Source: Caballeronia sp. TF1N1 (GTDB taxonomy: Bacteria > Pseudomonadota > Gammaproteobacteria > Burkholderiales > Burkholderiaceae). Taken from it: a stretch of 64,000 nucleotides of DNA. The notes below the pieces were generated by a model, which was given only the letters and a program-made list of their open reading frames with translations, had not been told where the DNA came from and did no database searches. Positions 54,587-62,749 of the stretch are shown here, piece by piece; within the stretch, counting starts at the first letter, position 1, and each line of letters starts with the position of its first letter. A program made the position numbers and the translations under genes. The DNA lies in assembly GCF_022878925.1 (NCBI RefSeq), contig NZ_CP084629.1, positions 62,001-126,000 on the forward strand. The letters run 5' to 3'.

Positions 54587-55167
54587 GTGACGAGCGACGA
54601 AGGCTTCTGATGGATGGACTCAGTTAAGCCTCCTTTAACGGCACGGATGGGTGCGGCTTTATCGTTTTCGAGCGTTGATTTCGCTTGGGAATGGGGGATT
54701 TTCAGGGATTCGGCGGATGTCGAATTTTCGTTTAGGCTGATTGCGAGTCTGGCGGCCGGAACTGGTACTGTCGTCGTCGAGCAAGTCGTTGCGTGTGAGC
54801 TTGACTCGCTAAGGTTTTAACATCGGGCAGATCGGCCAAAGCGGCGCTCGTCATACTGATTCCGACGACTGCCGACAATCAAGCGACGCTGCGTGCCGCC
54901 GGAATGCGGACGATTTATCTGAGCAACGAGTGCTGATCAGCAAGCCTGCATCTTAATTGCCTTCGCTATTTTTATAGGCTCGGGCAGTGAACGCTTCGAA
55001 CAGGTCGTCGACCCTCAAAACAAATAAGTTCGCTCCTGCATCCCAAGAGAAGCTGCCTACTCGCGGAAAGGCAGCTTCTCTTTGTTCGAGCGGAGCTAAA
55101 GGGATATGAGGATTGATCGCTGATCCTGTATTTCATCTTGAATAAACGCGTCGCATGCTCACATAGG
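54587..55167. other. intergenic, about 580 bp, downstream of the VgrG gene
   Basis: No supported gene. It is the place where an immunity gene for the VgrG C-terminal domain would be expected, but no minus-strand frame of useful size exists. A plus-strand frame at 54614-54820 has poor composition. A remnant frame without start (54805-54939) reads AALVILIPTTADNQATLRAA... and ends NEC; it may be a degraded gene end. A hairpin is at 55045-55082. Confidence 0.5.
55045..55082. terminator. 14-bp terminator-like hairpin after vgrG
   Basis: AAGAGAAGCTGCCT at 55045-55058 pairs perfectly with 55069-55082, with a 10-nt loop. The plus side is followed by TTTGTTC-type sequence, and the minus side by none of note. 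It lies 86 bp beyond the minus-strand vgrG stop, so it probably terminates the vgrG message. Confidence 0.6.
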
Positions 55168-58100
55168 TCAGTCCCGGTGGTGAAGCATTATCCAGCGGAT
55201 TGTAATAATCGACATATACATTGACAGGTCATCGTTCGGAACCTTGGTTTCAAGAGCCGATGTGAACACGGCGTCCGGCATTATCATTTTAAAAAGCTTA
55301 CTAATTTGCGAAAAAATTGAATAATCGCTCGGGTATTGTCGCAAAAGTGCGGTCATCCAAAAGACCTGCTGGGAATGCCGCGATTCATGATAGAGCATGT
55401 CAGCAGTTGACTTAAGTTGCCCATTAAGCGCAGTCGAATCATCGGCAACAGCTAAAACCTTGGCAATTTCAGCTTCGTGAATTGCTATAACCCAGTAGTG
55501 ACTGACAAACGACGCGCTCACATCAGGCCGCATGTTGTACCGATTGATCGCTTCGTCTAGCCTTGGAACCTCAATACGCGGCATGCTGCCACCGCTGCTC
55601 AGTGATCCTGAAGGCAACCCAAAAGGGCTGGCTCCTAGCGCTCTTGAGAGTACGAACTGGACAGAGCTTTCAATGATTTTTTTGAGTTCCGTCGATACCG
55701 AACCATCCGGCTGCTTAAAGCTTAACCAGTCTATGTTTTTGAGCGCCTCCTTAATCTCCGCCGTGTATGATTTTGCCACAGGGTATTCAACATCCCGCCG
55801 GATTGGCATCTCTGAATCTTCTAGCCTCGCGCCGCGTACAAAGTGGTATGAGCGCAGGCCATAATTCATCGGATCGCATGAAGCAAACAACGGTTGCTGT
55901 CCTTTTGAAGTAGCTCCTTGTTCCGGAGATTTGGAAGTCTGACCAGCAATCTGTGCGCTTTTAAAATTCGCATTCGGGATCGCACCACCAAAACTCCAAT
56001 CCTTGTCGCGGAGCATGATGGACGTATTGAAAGCAATAACCTTCTCCGGTTCGCTGCTCGCAAATAGCTCGACTGTCGCCAGCGCGACCTCATTACTAGT
56101 GACGAGCGTTGTTTCCCCTAAGGCGTTGCTGACGCCTTCGATAACGCGACCATCATCAACGGTTATTCGGTAGGGCTGGTTTGGCAATGCGAAACCGGTG
56201 TCGTGTTCGATCAACACATAGTGAGCGGCGATCCGACCGGGATTTTCAGGCGTTACGGGAAGGCGGACCGATTTAGCCTGCGGCGCGTCGGTTGCATGAG
56301 TGCTCGCGTGGACCACGAACTCGCCACCGGTGAAACCTCGGAGCCCCTGCGGACTTATCTCGATGACACTGCCACCCCCGTTCAGCCGAATCCCCTTCGC
56401 AGCAGTCAGATTGATCCACCCGTCCGTGCTAACGACCTCGACGTCCTTCTTGCCGATGACCTGCATGCCATCGCCCTGCGCCTCGATCCGCACCTTCCCC
56501 GCCGCAGCGCTCAGCGTGATACCGGCCTTCTGCGCGAACACAGCGACCGATTCCAATACGCTTGCAAACATCGAACGCGCCGCCGCGAAGCTGACATTGC
56601 GCCCGCTCGTCACCGCAAGGTCTTCACCGCTTGCTACGTGCGTGCTGCCTGCCGTCGTGGTCTGAATGCCAGCCGGACTCGAAAGCGTCAAATGCGGCGC
56701 TTCATACTCGGGAAATTCGCCGGTATTGACGTTCGCTTTGCCGATGCCGCGTATCGATTCGTTCGCGGCCTTGATCGACTTCGCTACATCACTCTGATTC
56801 CGCGTGGCGTCTTGCGCACCATGTCGCTGTGCAAGACCCGAGAGACTCTCGTGAATGTCACGCGCCTGCGTCAGCCGCGCCACCGTCTCGCTCATGTCGA
56901 GTGCATGGCCACTCGCATTCTGGCGAGCCTCGGTCGTCAACAGCAAACCCTTCGCCGCTCGCGCCGCTCCGTGGCCGTCCGTGCGCAACTCGAACCCTGC
57001 ACCACGCGCTTCGCGTCGGCCTTCGTTTCCGTCGATGCGCGTATTGAACCCCAGACTCAAACTCGACTTCGCGTAATCGCTTGCAAGCTGCGCCTGCATC
57101 CTGTCGTGTGTATCGTCCAGCGCGAGATGGTTCGAGGCGAAGCTATCGCCCAAACTCTGGCTGCGGATGCCACTCAGCGCGTTATTGCGCGGCAGCTTCC
57201 AGGGCGGCATGTTGTACTTATCGACCACGAACGCGGCGACGTAGGGGCGGTCCGGGTCGCCATGAATGTGCGACACAATGACCATCTGTCCCGCGCGCGC
57301 CGGCGTGACCACGCCCATCTCATTGCCTTGCCATTGCGTGGCGAGACGCATCCACACCGATGTCGAGCCGTCATACCGGGCTTCACGATCCCAATCGTAC
57401 TGAATCAAGACGCGGTTCTTGTCATCGACCCATGACTCGTAGTTCTGGTTCTTGTGGTGTTCCGGCGTGACGATCACGGCGTATTCGTCGTCGACGTGCG
57501 GCCTTGGCGTCACCTGCGGCATGCGGTAATACTCGGTGGCCGGCTGAAGTTCGAACGCAGTGTTGACGGTGTACTGACGCCAGGCGCCCGATGACGTCCC
57601 AATCTCCGTGATGTCGAGCTCACACGCAAGCACGATGTACTCGCGATTCGCCTTCACCTGCGGATAGCCGGTCAGCGTGAAGGTGCGACCCGGCTGAAGC
57701 CCGCGCAAATGGCCCTTGCCGTGCGCGCGCAATCCCGTGCAACGTGCCGCCTGAAGCTTCACACGCGCGAGGTGCTGCCCTTCCTCGTCCATGTCGTTCG
57801 CTTCTGGAAAGGCATGGTCCGTCTCGGGTTGCGCAAACTCTGCAGGCGCGTAGATTTCGATGCGTGGGCTCGCGGTGCCCTGAGCATCCTCGAACTCGCG
57901 ACGCATCGGCATATTGCTCTTTCTCAGGCGCGGTTGCATGTAGTCGTGATCGTTGACCGTCGCCTTGCCCGCCGTGACCGTATGAGTTACGGACAGCTCG
58001 CTGATGTGTTCCTCATCGACACGCTCGCCCGTGTGATAACGCAGCGTCTCATAGGCGATGCCGTGTCCCTGAAAGCCGCCGAGCGTGTCGGAGATAACCA

Positions 58101-58773
58101 GCGTATGGCGATTCTCGTCGTGCTCGAACCAAAAGAACAAGCCCCACTCCTCCATGAGCCGCATTGCCAGCGCCCAATCCGACTCCCATGCCTGTCGAAT
58201 GAAGTCCCGCGGCGGATAAACCGGCTTGCCGCTCCACGGTCCGGCGATGCGCCAGTCGATCACGCCGTAGCGCCCTAAAAGCTGTTCGAGAACGTCGGTA
58301 ACGGAACCTTTGAAGATGCGCGAATCTTTGTTGAGCGTTGCTCGCCATGCGGCCGGACGAAGCACGAACTCATAGACCGCCGCGCGATCCTCCGTGCAGA
58401 TGATTCGGGCCGATGCAATGTGACCGCTGATATAGCGCGTGTCGGCGCCGAGATTGGCCAGCCCTGTATTGCCCTTCTGGCCCGCGCGGTAAGTTCCGAT
58501 CCCCTCTATCTGGACGGCAACCGTGCCACGTGCTCCGGCAATGCGCTCCAGATCGACCTGCGCGGCATCGGCAGGGTTGCGTAGCAAGTCGGGGTTTTCG
58601 ACTGCGGCTAGAACGGTGTATTCGAAGAGTTCGCCAACCGCCTCGCGTCCGCGGACACTACGGGCTGTGAGCATCTGGCTGCGATAAGGCTTGCGGTCCA
58701 CTCCCCGGCTAATGGTCTCTGGTAGCGCGGGCGAGCTGAACGTGATGGTGCGCGTTTGAATATTCCACGACAT
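55168..58773 (-). CDS. vgrG: evolved VgrG/TssI with C-terminal HExxH effector-like domain
   Basis: A 1201-aa type VI secretion spike protein. A gp27-like region lies at about residues 30-430, the gp5 OB domain about 430-540 (DDKNRVLIQYDWDREARYDGSTSVWMRL) and a DUF2345 beta-helix about 690-835. A transthyretin-like linker at about 850-915 (HYVLIEHDTGFALPNQPYRITVDDG) is known in other VgrGs to receive effectors. The last about 280 residues are unlike the core and AT-rich, with HESRHSQQ at 1129-1136, a candidate zinc HExxH site. ATG 58773 has GAGG five bases upstream and lies 7 nt after the PAAR stop. No immunity gene is visible. Confidence 0.88.
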   Translation of the reverse strand: MSWNIQTRTITFSSPALPETISRGVDRKPYRSQMLTARSVRGREAVGELFEYTVLAAVENPDLLRNPADAAQVDLERIAGARGTVAVQIEGIGTYRAGQKGNTGLANLGADTRYISGHIASARIICTEDRAAVYEFVLRPAAWRATLNKDSRIFKGSVTDVLEQLLGRYGVIDWRIAGPWSGKPVYPPRDFIRQAWESDWALAMRLMEEWGLFFWFEHDENRHTLVISDTLGGFQGHGIAYETLRYHTGERVDEEHISELSVTHTVTAGKATVNDHDYMQPRLRKSNMPMRREFEDAQGTASPRIEIYAPAEFAQPETDHAFPEANDMDEEGQHLARVKLQAARCTGLRAHGKGHLRGLQPGRTFTLTGYPQVKANREYIVLACELDITEIGTSSGAWRQYTVNTAFELQPATEYYRMPQVTPRPHVDDEYAVIVTPEHHKNQNYESWVDDKNRVLIQYDWDREARYDGSTSVWMRLATQWQGNEMGVVTPARAGQMVIVSHIHGDPDRPYVAAFVVDKYNMPPWKLPRNNALSGIRSQSLGDSFASNHLALDDTHDRMQAQLASDYAKSSLSLGFNTRIDGNEGRREARGAGFELRTDGHGAARAAKGLLLTTEARQNASGHALDMSETVARLTQARDIHESLSGLAQRHGAQDATRNQSDVAKSIKAANESIRGIGKANVNTGEFPEYEAPHLTLSSPAGIQTTTAGSTHVASGEDLAVTSGRNVSFAAARSMFASVLESVAVFAQKAGITLSAAAGKVRIEAQGDGMQVIGKKDVEVVSTDGWINLTAAKGIRLNGGGSVIEISPQGLRGFTGGEFVVHASTHATDAPQAKSVRLPVTPENPGRIAAHYVLIEHDTGFALPNQPYRITVDDGRVIEGVSNALGETTLVTSNEVALATVELFASSEPEKVIAFNTSIMLRDKDWSFGGAIPNANFKSAQIAGQTSKSPEQGATSKGQQPLFASCDPMNYGLRSYHFVRGARLEDSEMPIRRDVEYPVAKSYTAEIKEALKNIDWLSFKQPDGSVSTELKKIIESSVQFVLSRALGASPFGLPSGSLSSGGSMPRIEVPRLDEAINRYNMRPDVSASFVSHYWVIAIHEAEIAKVLAVADDSTALNGQLKSTADMLYHESRHSQQVFWMTALLRQYPSDYSIFSQISKLFKMIMPDAVFTSALETKVPNDDLSMYMSIITIRWIMLHHRD

Positions 58774-58780
58774 ACGCACC

Positions 58781-59032
58781 TCACGCAGCGACGAGCGTGG
58801 CGCCACACGTGGTCTTGTCGCCGATGAAGGCGACTCTCACGCCGCAGTGCTTGCGCGCATCGGTCGCGTCGATGGGATAAGTGCCGCCGCATTTCGGGCA
58901 TTCAGTGAGGTGGCCGTCTAGCGCAACATCAATTCCCCTATGTTTAAGGTTAGGGGCGGCTTGAATGACTCGGCCGCCGTGATCCGTCGTATCACCCAAG
59001 CGGGCTACTTTGCGTCCTAATCCGTCTCTCAT
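58781..59032 (-). CDS. PAAR-domain protein (T6SS spike tip)
   Basis: An 83-aa PAAR protein that caps VgrG. GRKVARLGDTTDHGGRVIQA is the first repeat, GIDVALDGHLTECPKCGGTYPI and GVRVAFIGDKTTCGATLVAA the others. The metal-binding His/Cys set (H in TDHGG, CPKC, C) is present. ATG 59032 is chosen over the upstream start at 59125, as it begins the domain; AAGGATC lies upstream. It is followed by vgrG after 7 nt, so the two form an operon. It has no C-terminal extension. Confidence 0.87.
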   Translation of the reverse strand: MRDGLGRKVARLGDTTDHGGRVIQAAPNLKHRGIDVALDGHLTECPKCGGTYPIDATDARKHCGVRVAFIGDKTTCGATLVAA

Positions 59033-59249
59033 GGCTTTGCGATCCTTTGGAGTTCTTGTTGGTATAAGGAATCGAAAGACTACGATGAACGAATGGGATT
59101 CAGTCGCGCCACAACAAAATGTCACTTCTCCCGATGCGCAGGGAATGGGGCGCTTCCATTCGTCGGACCGCTGAACGACCGCCTAGCTTAACGTGCATCC
59201 GCACGATGCTAACCTTGCCTCATGCAACTCATCCGCGAAGGGAATGACG

Positions 59250-59528
59250 ATGAACCGCACCGACTACGAACAAGCCCTCGCCCAACTGATTGGCGCCGCC
59301 GAACTCGTCGTCTCTGGAATGCCTGAAGACCAGAAGATGAGCGCGTTCCAGTCGCTCGCGTTCTTTCGTTTGCGGCAGCATCGACTGATAGAAACGACTA
59401 CACCGCTGATCTCGAACGACGAGCTTTTCAAAGACTCCGCGATGGCCGCGCTGACGATGGCAGGCCGCAAGGAATTTCTCGCGGCCGCCGCGCTTCTGGA
59501 GCAGGCGCGCTCGTTGATGTCGAATTAG
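59250..59528 (+). CDS. hypothetical protein, 92 aa
   Basis: A small helical protein (DYEQALAQLIGAAELVVSGMPEDQKMSAFQSLAFFRLRQHRLIE, EFLAAAALLEQARSLMSN) with no recognised domain, cysteine or signal peptide. AAGGGA lies before ATG 59250; an ATG at 59244 is an alternative. It is divergent from the PAAR-vgrG operon, so a link to the secretion system, for example as an adaptor, is possible but not shown. Confidence 0.65.
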   Translation: MNRTDYEQALAQLIGAAELVVSGMPEDQKMSAFQSLAFFRLRQHRLIETTTPLISNDELFKDSAMAALTMAGRKEFLAAAALLEQARSLMSN

Positions 59529-59601
59529 GGCAACGCAGACGCATCGGGCCTGCCGAGCGCGCAACTTCGTACCCGGCCTGACGGCGCTAAAAAAACAAAA
59601 A

Positions 59602-59631
59602 GCGCCGTGCGCGAGGAGAAGCGCACGGCGC
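59602..59631 (-). terminator. rho-independent terminator, minus strand
   Basis: GCGCCGTGCGC at 59602-59612 pairs perfectly with GCGCACGGCGC at 59621-59631 across an 8-nt loop. On the minus strand it is followed by TTTTTGTTTTTTT (59601-59589). It ends the message of the small gene at 59772. On the plus strand it lies 73 bases after the stop of the 92-aa gene. Confidence 0.8.
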
Positions 59632-59771
59632 GGAAATCGCTCGTCCCGGGGGTGGAAGAGCGTGGCAACAGAATGAATTCTAGCTACGTCCAGGAAATTC
59701 GAAGTCCCGATAAACGGACGAATTTCCCCGTAATTCCCGGAATCGGCACGGCAGCGGCATTTTTTGCCTGG

Positions 59772-60080
59772 TCAGGGGCACGGGCCTTCGCTCTCCTTTC
59801 CCGGCATCGGGCGGTTGGCTGCGGGCTGATCGCGGAAATGATCCGGAAACGCCTTGCCGATCAGCGCGTCGTAGTCGGCGGGGTCCGAGGAAACAATGGC
59901 ATGGAGCATCTTGATGAACGCGTTGCCATCGGCGAGATTTTCGACGATGACACGTGCCGTACGCAGTGAAATGGCTTCCTCAAGTGGCTTTTCGTTGCCG
60001 TCTTCCAGCAGAAAGCGGAAGCGGTGGATCTCGGCGGCGGAGCCATGCGGCTCCTCGTGCGAAACAATCGTGGCTTTCAT
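59772..60080 (-). CDS. hypothetical protein, 102 aa
   Basis: A soluble, acidic-rich protein (IHRFRFLLEDGNEKPLEEAISLRTARVIVENLADGNAFIKMLHAIVSSDPADYDALIGKAFP) with no recognised domain, signal or cysteine. It is possibly helical. ATG 60080 is preferred but a GTG at 60113 with GGAG farther upstream cannot be excluded. It ends near the terminator at 59602 and follows the ABC operon's last gene by about 100 bases. Function is unknown. Confidence 0.55.
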   Translation of the reverse strand: MKATIVSHEEPHGSAAEIHRFRFLLEDGNEKPLEEAISLRTARVIVENLADGNAFIKMLHAIVSSDPADYDALIGKAFPDHFRDQPAANRPMPGKESEGPCP

Positions 60081-60182
60081 AATCGATGACAGGTAGATCC
60101 AGGCATCGAGCACTCAGCAAAAACCGCTCCTTACAAGGCTGGGCGGGCGCGACGAGGCGACCGCCGCCTGTTTGTCGACTCT

Positions 60183-61061
60183 TCAATGGCAATACAAATC
60201 GTTCTGTGCGTTGAACATTTCGAACGCGAGGCGAGTGGCCTGATCCTGCCGCACGGTGGTGAACCAGCGCTCGCGCCGCCACCCGTTCACCGTCCGTTCG
60301 ATGAACGCCGCGCTCGCGATATCGCCGCCACGCGATGCGATGAACGCCGGCGCGGGCGCAACCGCGCCCGGCAGCGTCCGGTAGTACGACCAGTCGGCTT
60401 GCTTGAGGAGCGCGCGCACGACGAGTTCATCGTCCACGAGCGCGGCGCACTCTCCCGCCTGAAACGCGAGCAATGCGTCAAGCGGCCTGTCGAAGCCCTG
60501 CAATGCCGCCCGATACCGATGCGCGGCGCGCGCCGCAAACGGACTTTCGCGCGACGCGCAGATCGAGCGGCCTTCGAGATCGCGCCAGTCCTGAATGTTG
60601 CCGTGCCGAAGAACGAGCGCAACGCCTCGCCCCGAAGCGTAGTTGCCGGGCGCAAAGGCAACGGACGCATCCGGCGAAAACGCCAGCCCGGCGATGGCGA
60701 CATCCGCGCGACCGTCTTGCACGGCGTGGCGCGCATCGGCTTGTTCGGCTAACACGAGTTCGACGGGCAGTCCGGCGCGGCGCCCGAGTGCCTCGGCGAG
60801 CGCGGCGGAGTATGCCTCGGGTGCGCGCACGGAACGGTCGACGTGGCCGACGGTCAGGATAGGCGCGGGTTGGGACGGCACGGCGACGATCAGCTTGCCG
60901 CGTGCATAGGCGGCGGCGAACGGCCGGTCATCGGCGAGTGAATTGCGCCAGCTTGCGCTCAAGGGCGACAACAAGTACGCGGCGAATAACGCGACTGCCG
61001 CAAGCGGCATCCACAGCCGCCAGCCGCCTTCATGCGACGCCGCTTGTCCGGCTCTAGCCAT
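60183..61061 (-). CDS. membrane-anchored ABC-type substrate-binding protein (SBP family 3-like)
   Basis: A 292-aa protein with an N-terminal membrane anchor (MPLAAVALFAAYLLSPLSASW) followed by a binding domain (KLIVAVPSQPAPILTVGHVD, DGRADVAIAGLAFSPD, FQAGECAALVDDELVVRALL) of the amino-acid/SBP_bac_3 type. It overlaps the permease gene by 8 nt. It is the fourth gene of the ABC operon, in addition to a first lipoprotein binding protein. Its ligand and role are unclear; it may be a second receptor or a sensor. Confidence 0.75.
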   Translation of the reverse strand: MARAGQAASHEGGWRLWMPLAAVALFAAYLLSPLSASWRNSLADDRPFAAAYARGKLIVAVPSQPAPILTVGHVDRSVRAPEAYSAALAEALGRRAGLPVELVLAEQADARHAVQDGRADVAIAGLAFSPDASVAFAPGNYASGRGVALVLRHGNIQDWRDLEGRSICASRESPFAARAAHRYRAALQGFDRPLDALLAFQAGECAALVDDELVVRALLKQADWSYYRTLPGAVAPAPAFIASRGGDIASAAFIERTVNGWRRERWFTTVRQDQATRLAFEMFNAQNDLYCH

Positions 61062-61926
61062 TCTGTGCGAGGCCCACACGCCAGCGCAGCAAACGCCGTT
61101 CGAGCAGCGAAAGGCTCTTGTTGATCAGAAGGCCGAACAGCGCGAGCAGCACGATGCCCGCATACATGTCGGGAATCTGGAACGTCTCCTGAGAGTTGAG
61201 CGTGTAGAAACCGAGACCCGAGCGCGCGCCGATCATCTCTGCCGCGACGAGCGCCGTGATGCTGTAGGCGCCCGCGAGCCGGATACCTGTCAGTATCTCG
61301 GGCAACGCGGCGGGCAACACGACCTTGGTAAAGATGAAGCCTTGCCCCGCCCCCATGGAACGCGCGCAATCGATGAACACGCGTTCGACTTGCTTCACAC
61401 CAGAGATGGTGTTGAGCAGCACGGGCCAGAACGCCGCCCATACGATGATCGCGATCTTCGACGATTCACCGATCCCGAGAAAGAGCATGAACACCGGAAA
61501 GAGCGCGAACGCGGAAACTTGCCGCAGCAGTTGATAAAGCGGATCGACGATGCGCTCTGCGCGCCGGAACCAACCAAGCGCGAATCCGCACACCACGCCG
61601 CCGACAACGGCCAGCAAGAGCCCGCTAAGCGAGCGCAGCGCGCTTGCGCCGAGGTGCTTCCACACTTCGCCGCTATCGACGAGATGCGCGATGGCAACCG
61701 CCACTTGCGATGGCGGACTCAGATACGCCGTGCTCACGACACCGAGCCGCGGCAGCAACTCCCACAGCAGCACGAAGACGATAAGCGCGATGGAACGTTC
61801 GAAGGCCATGGAAAGCCGAATGCTCCGCCGCGGCGCGGCCGTGCGAACCCTGGGCGGTTGTGCCGTTTGCGGCGTCTGCGGTGCGATCAGACCCGGCAGC
61901 TCGCGGATGGTGTTTTGCTCAGGCAC
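61054..61926 (-). CDS. ABC transporter permease (SsuC/TauC family)
   Basis: A 290-aa inner-membrane permease with six hydrophobic segments and the EAA motif loop (DCARSMGAGQGFIFTKVVLPAALPEILTGIRLAGA) that contacts the ATPase. The N-terminal about 40 residues are cytoplasmic. Members import sulfonates, taurine, nitrate or thiamine precursors. It overlaps the ATPase gene by 8 nt upstream and the second binding-protein gene by 8 nt downstream, so it is co-translated. Confidence 0.9.
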   Translation of the reverse strand: MPEQNTIRELPGLIAPQTPQTAQPPRVRTAAPRRSIRLSMAFERSIALIVFVLLWELLPRLGVVSTAYLSPPSQVAVAIAHLVDSGEVWKHLGASALRSLSGLLLAVVGGVVCGFALGWFRRAERIVDPLYQLLRQVSAFALFPVFMLFLGIGESSKIAIIVWAAFWPVLLNTISGVKQVERVFIDCARSMGAGQGFIFTKVVLPAALPEILTGIRLAGAYSITALVAAEMIGARSGLGFYTLNSQETFQIPDMYAGIVLLALFGLLINKSLSLLERRLLRWRVGLAQNG

Positions 61927-62749
61927 GGAATGCCCCCGTGTTCAGTTCATCGTGCTGCTCGCGCGACGGAACAAGCGCTTCGCCGAGTTCCAGACTCAGG
62001 CTTGCCCATGCACGCTGCCGCAACGCCATGAAAGCGGCGGAATGGCGCAAAGAGGCATCGCGCGGACGCGGCAAGTCGATATCGATAATTTCCTTCACGC
62101 GGCCCGGCCCGCGTCCCATGATGGCCACGCGATCCGCGAGAAAAATCGCCTCGTCGATGCTGTGCGTGACGAAGACGACCGTCTTTGCACTTTGCTCCCA
62201 GATAGCGAGCAACTCCTGCTGCAACGACTCGCGGGTTTGCGCATCGAGCGCGCCGAAGGGTTCGTCCATCAACAATATCTCGGGACCATAAGCCAACACG
62301 CGCGCAATGGCCACGCGCTGGCGCATGCCGCCCGATAGCTGATGCGGATAGTGATCGGCGAAGTCGAGCAGCCCGACGAGACGCAAGAAACGTTCGGCTT
62401 CGCTGCGTCGTTGCACGGCTTTCACGCCGCGAATCTCGAGCCCTGTCTCAACGTTCTTGCGCACCGTGCGCCAAGGAAAGAGCGCGTAGCCCTGAAACAC
62501 GACGCCAAGCTTTTGCCGCGCGGCGCTGACAGGTTCGCCATCCACGGTAATCTCGCCCGCTGTCTGCGGCACGAGGCCGGCAAGAATGCTCAGGAACGTC
62601 GACTTGCCGCAACCGCTCGGTCCGAGCACGGCGAGAAACTCTCCCTCGCGCACGCTCAGATCGAAGTTATCGAGCACCGTGAGGCTCGAACCTGTCGCCT
62701 CGTTTTCATATGTGAGGCCGAGGCCACGCGCGACGATCTTCTCGCTCAT
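61919..62749 (-). CDS. ABC transporter ATP-binding protein (SsuB/TauB family)
   Basis: A 276-aa nucleotide-binding subunit with Walker A GPSGCGKST, signature LSGGMRQRVAIARVLA and Walker B ILLMDEPFGALDAQTR, followed by a VTHSIDEAIFLADRV H-loop. It shares ATGA with the upstream binding-protein gene (62746-62749) and overlaps the permease gene by 8 nt. It powers the transporter at the inner membrane. Confidence 0.93.
   Translation of the reverse strand: MSEKIVARGLGLTYENEATGSSLTVLDNFDLSVREGEFLAVLGPSGCGKSTFLSILAGLVPQTAGEITVDGEPVSAARQKLGVVFQGYALFPWRTVRKNVETGLEIRGVKAVQRRSEAERFLRLVGLLDFADHYPHQLSGGMRQRVAIARVLAYGPEILLMDEPFGALDAQTRESLQQELLAIWEQSAKTVVFVTHSIDEAIFLADRVAIMGRGPGRVKEIIDIDLPRPRDASLRHSAAFMALRQRAWASLSLELGEALVPSREQHDELNTGAFRA

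Noticed and set aside
54614..54820. 68-codon plus-strand frame
   Set aside because: No ribosome-binding site or family; not convincing as an immunity gene and on the wrong strand for the vgrG operon.
56203..57435. 410-codon plus-strand frame
   Set aside because: Antisense to vgrG; no domain and shadow composition.
60943..62031. 362-codon plus-strand frame
   Set aside because: Antisense to the ABC permease gene; His/Arg/Gln-rich and not protein-like.
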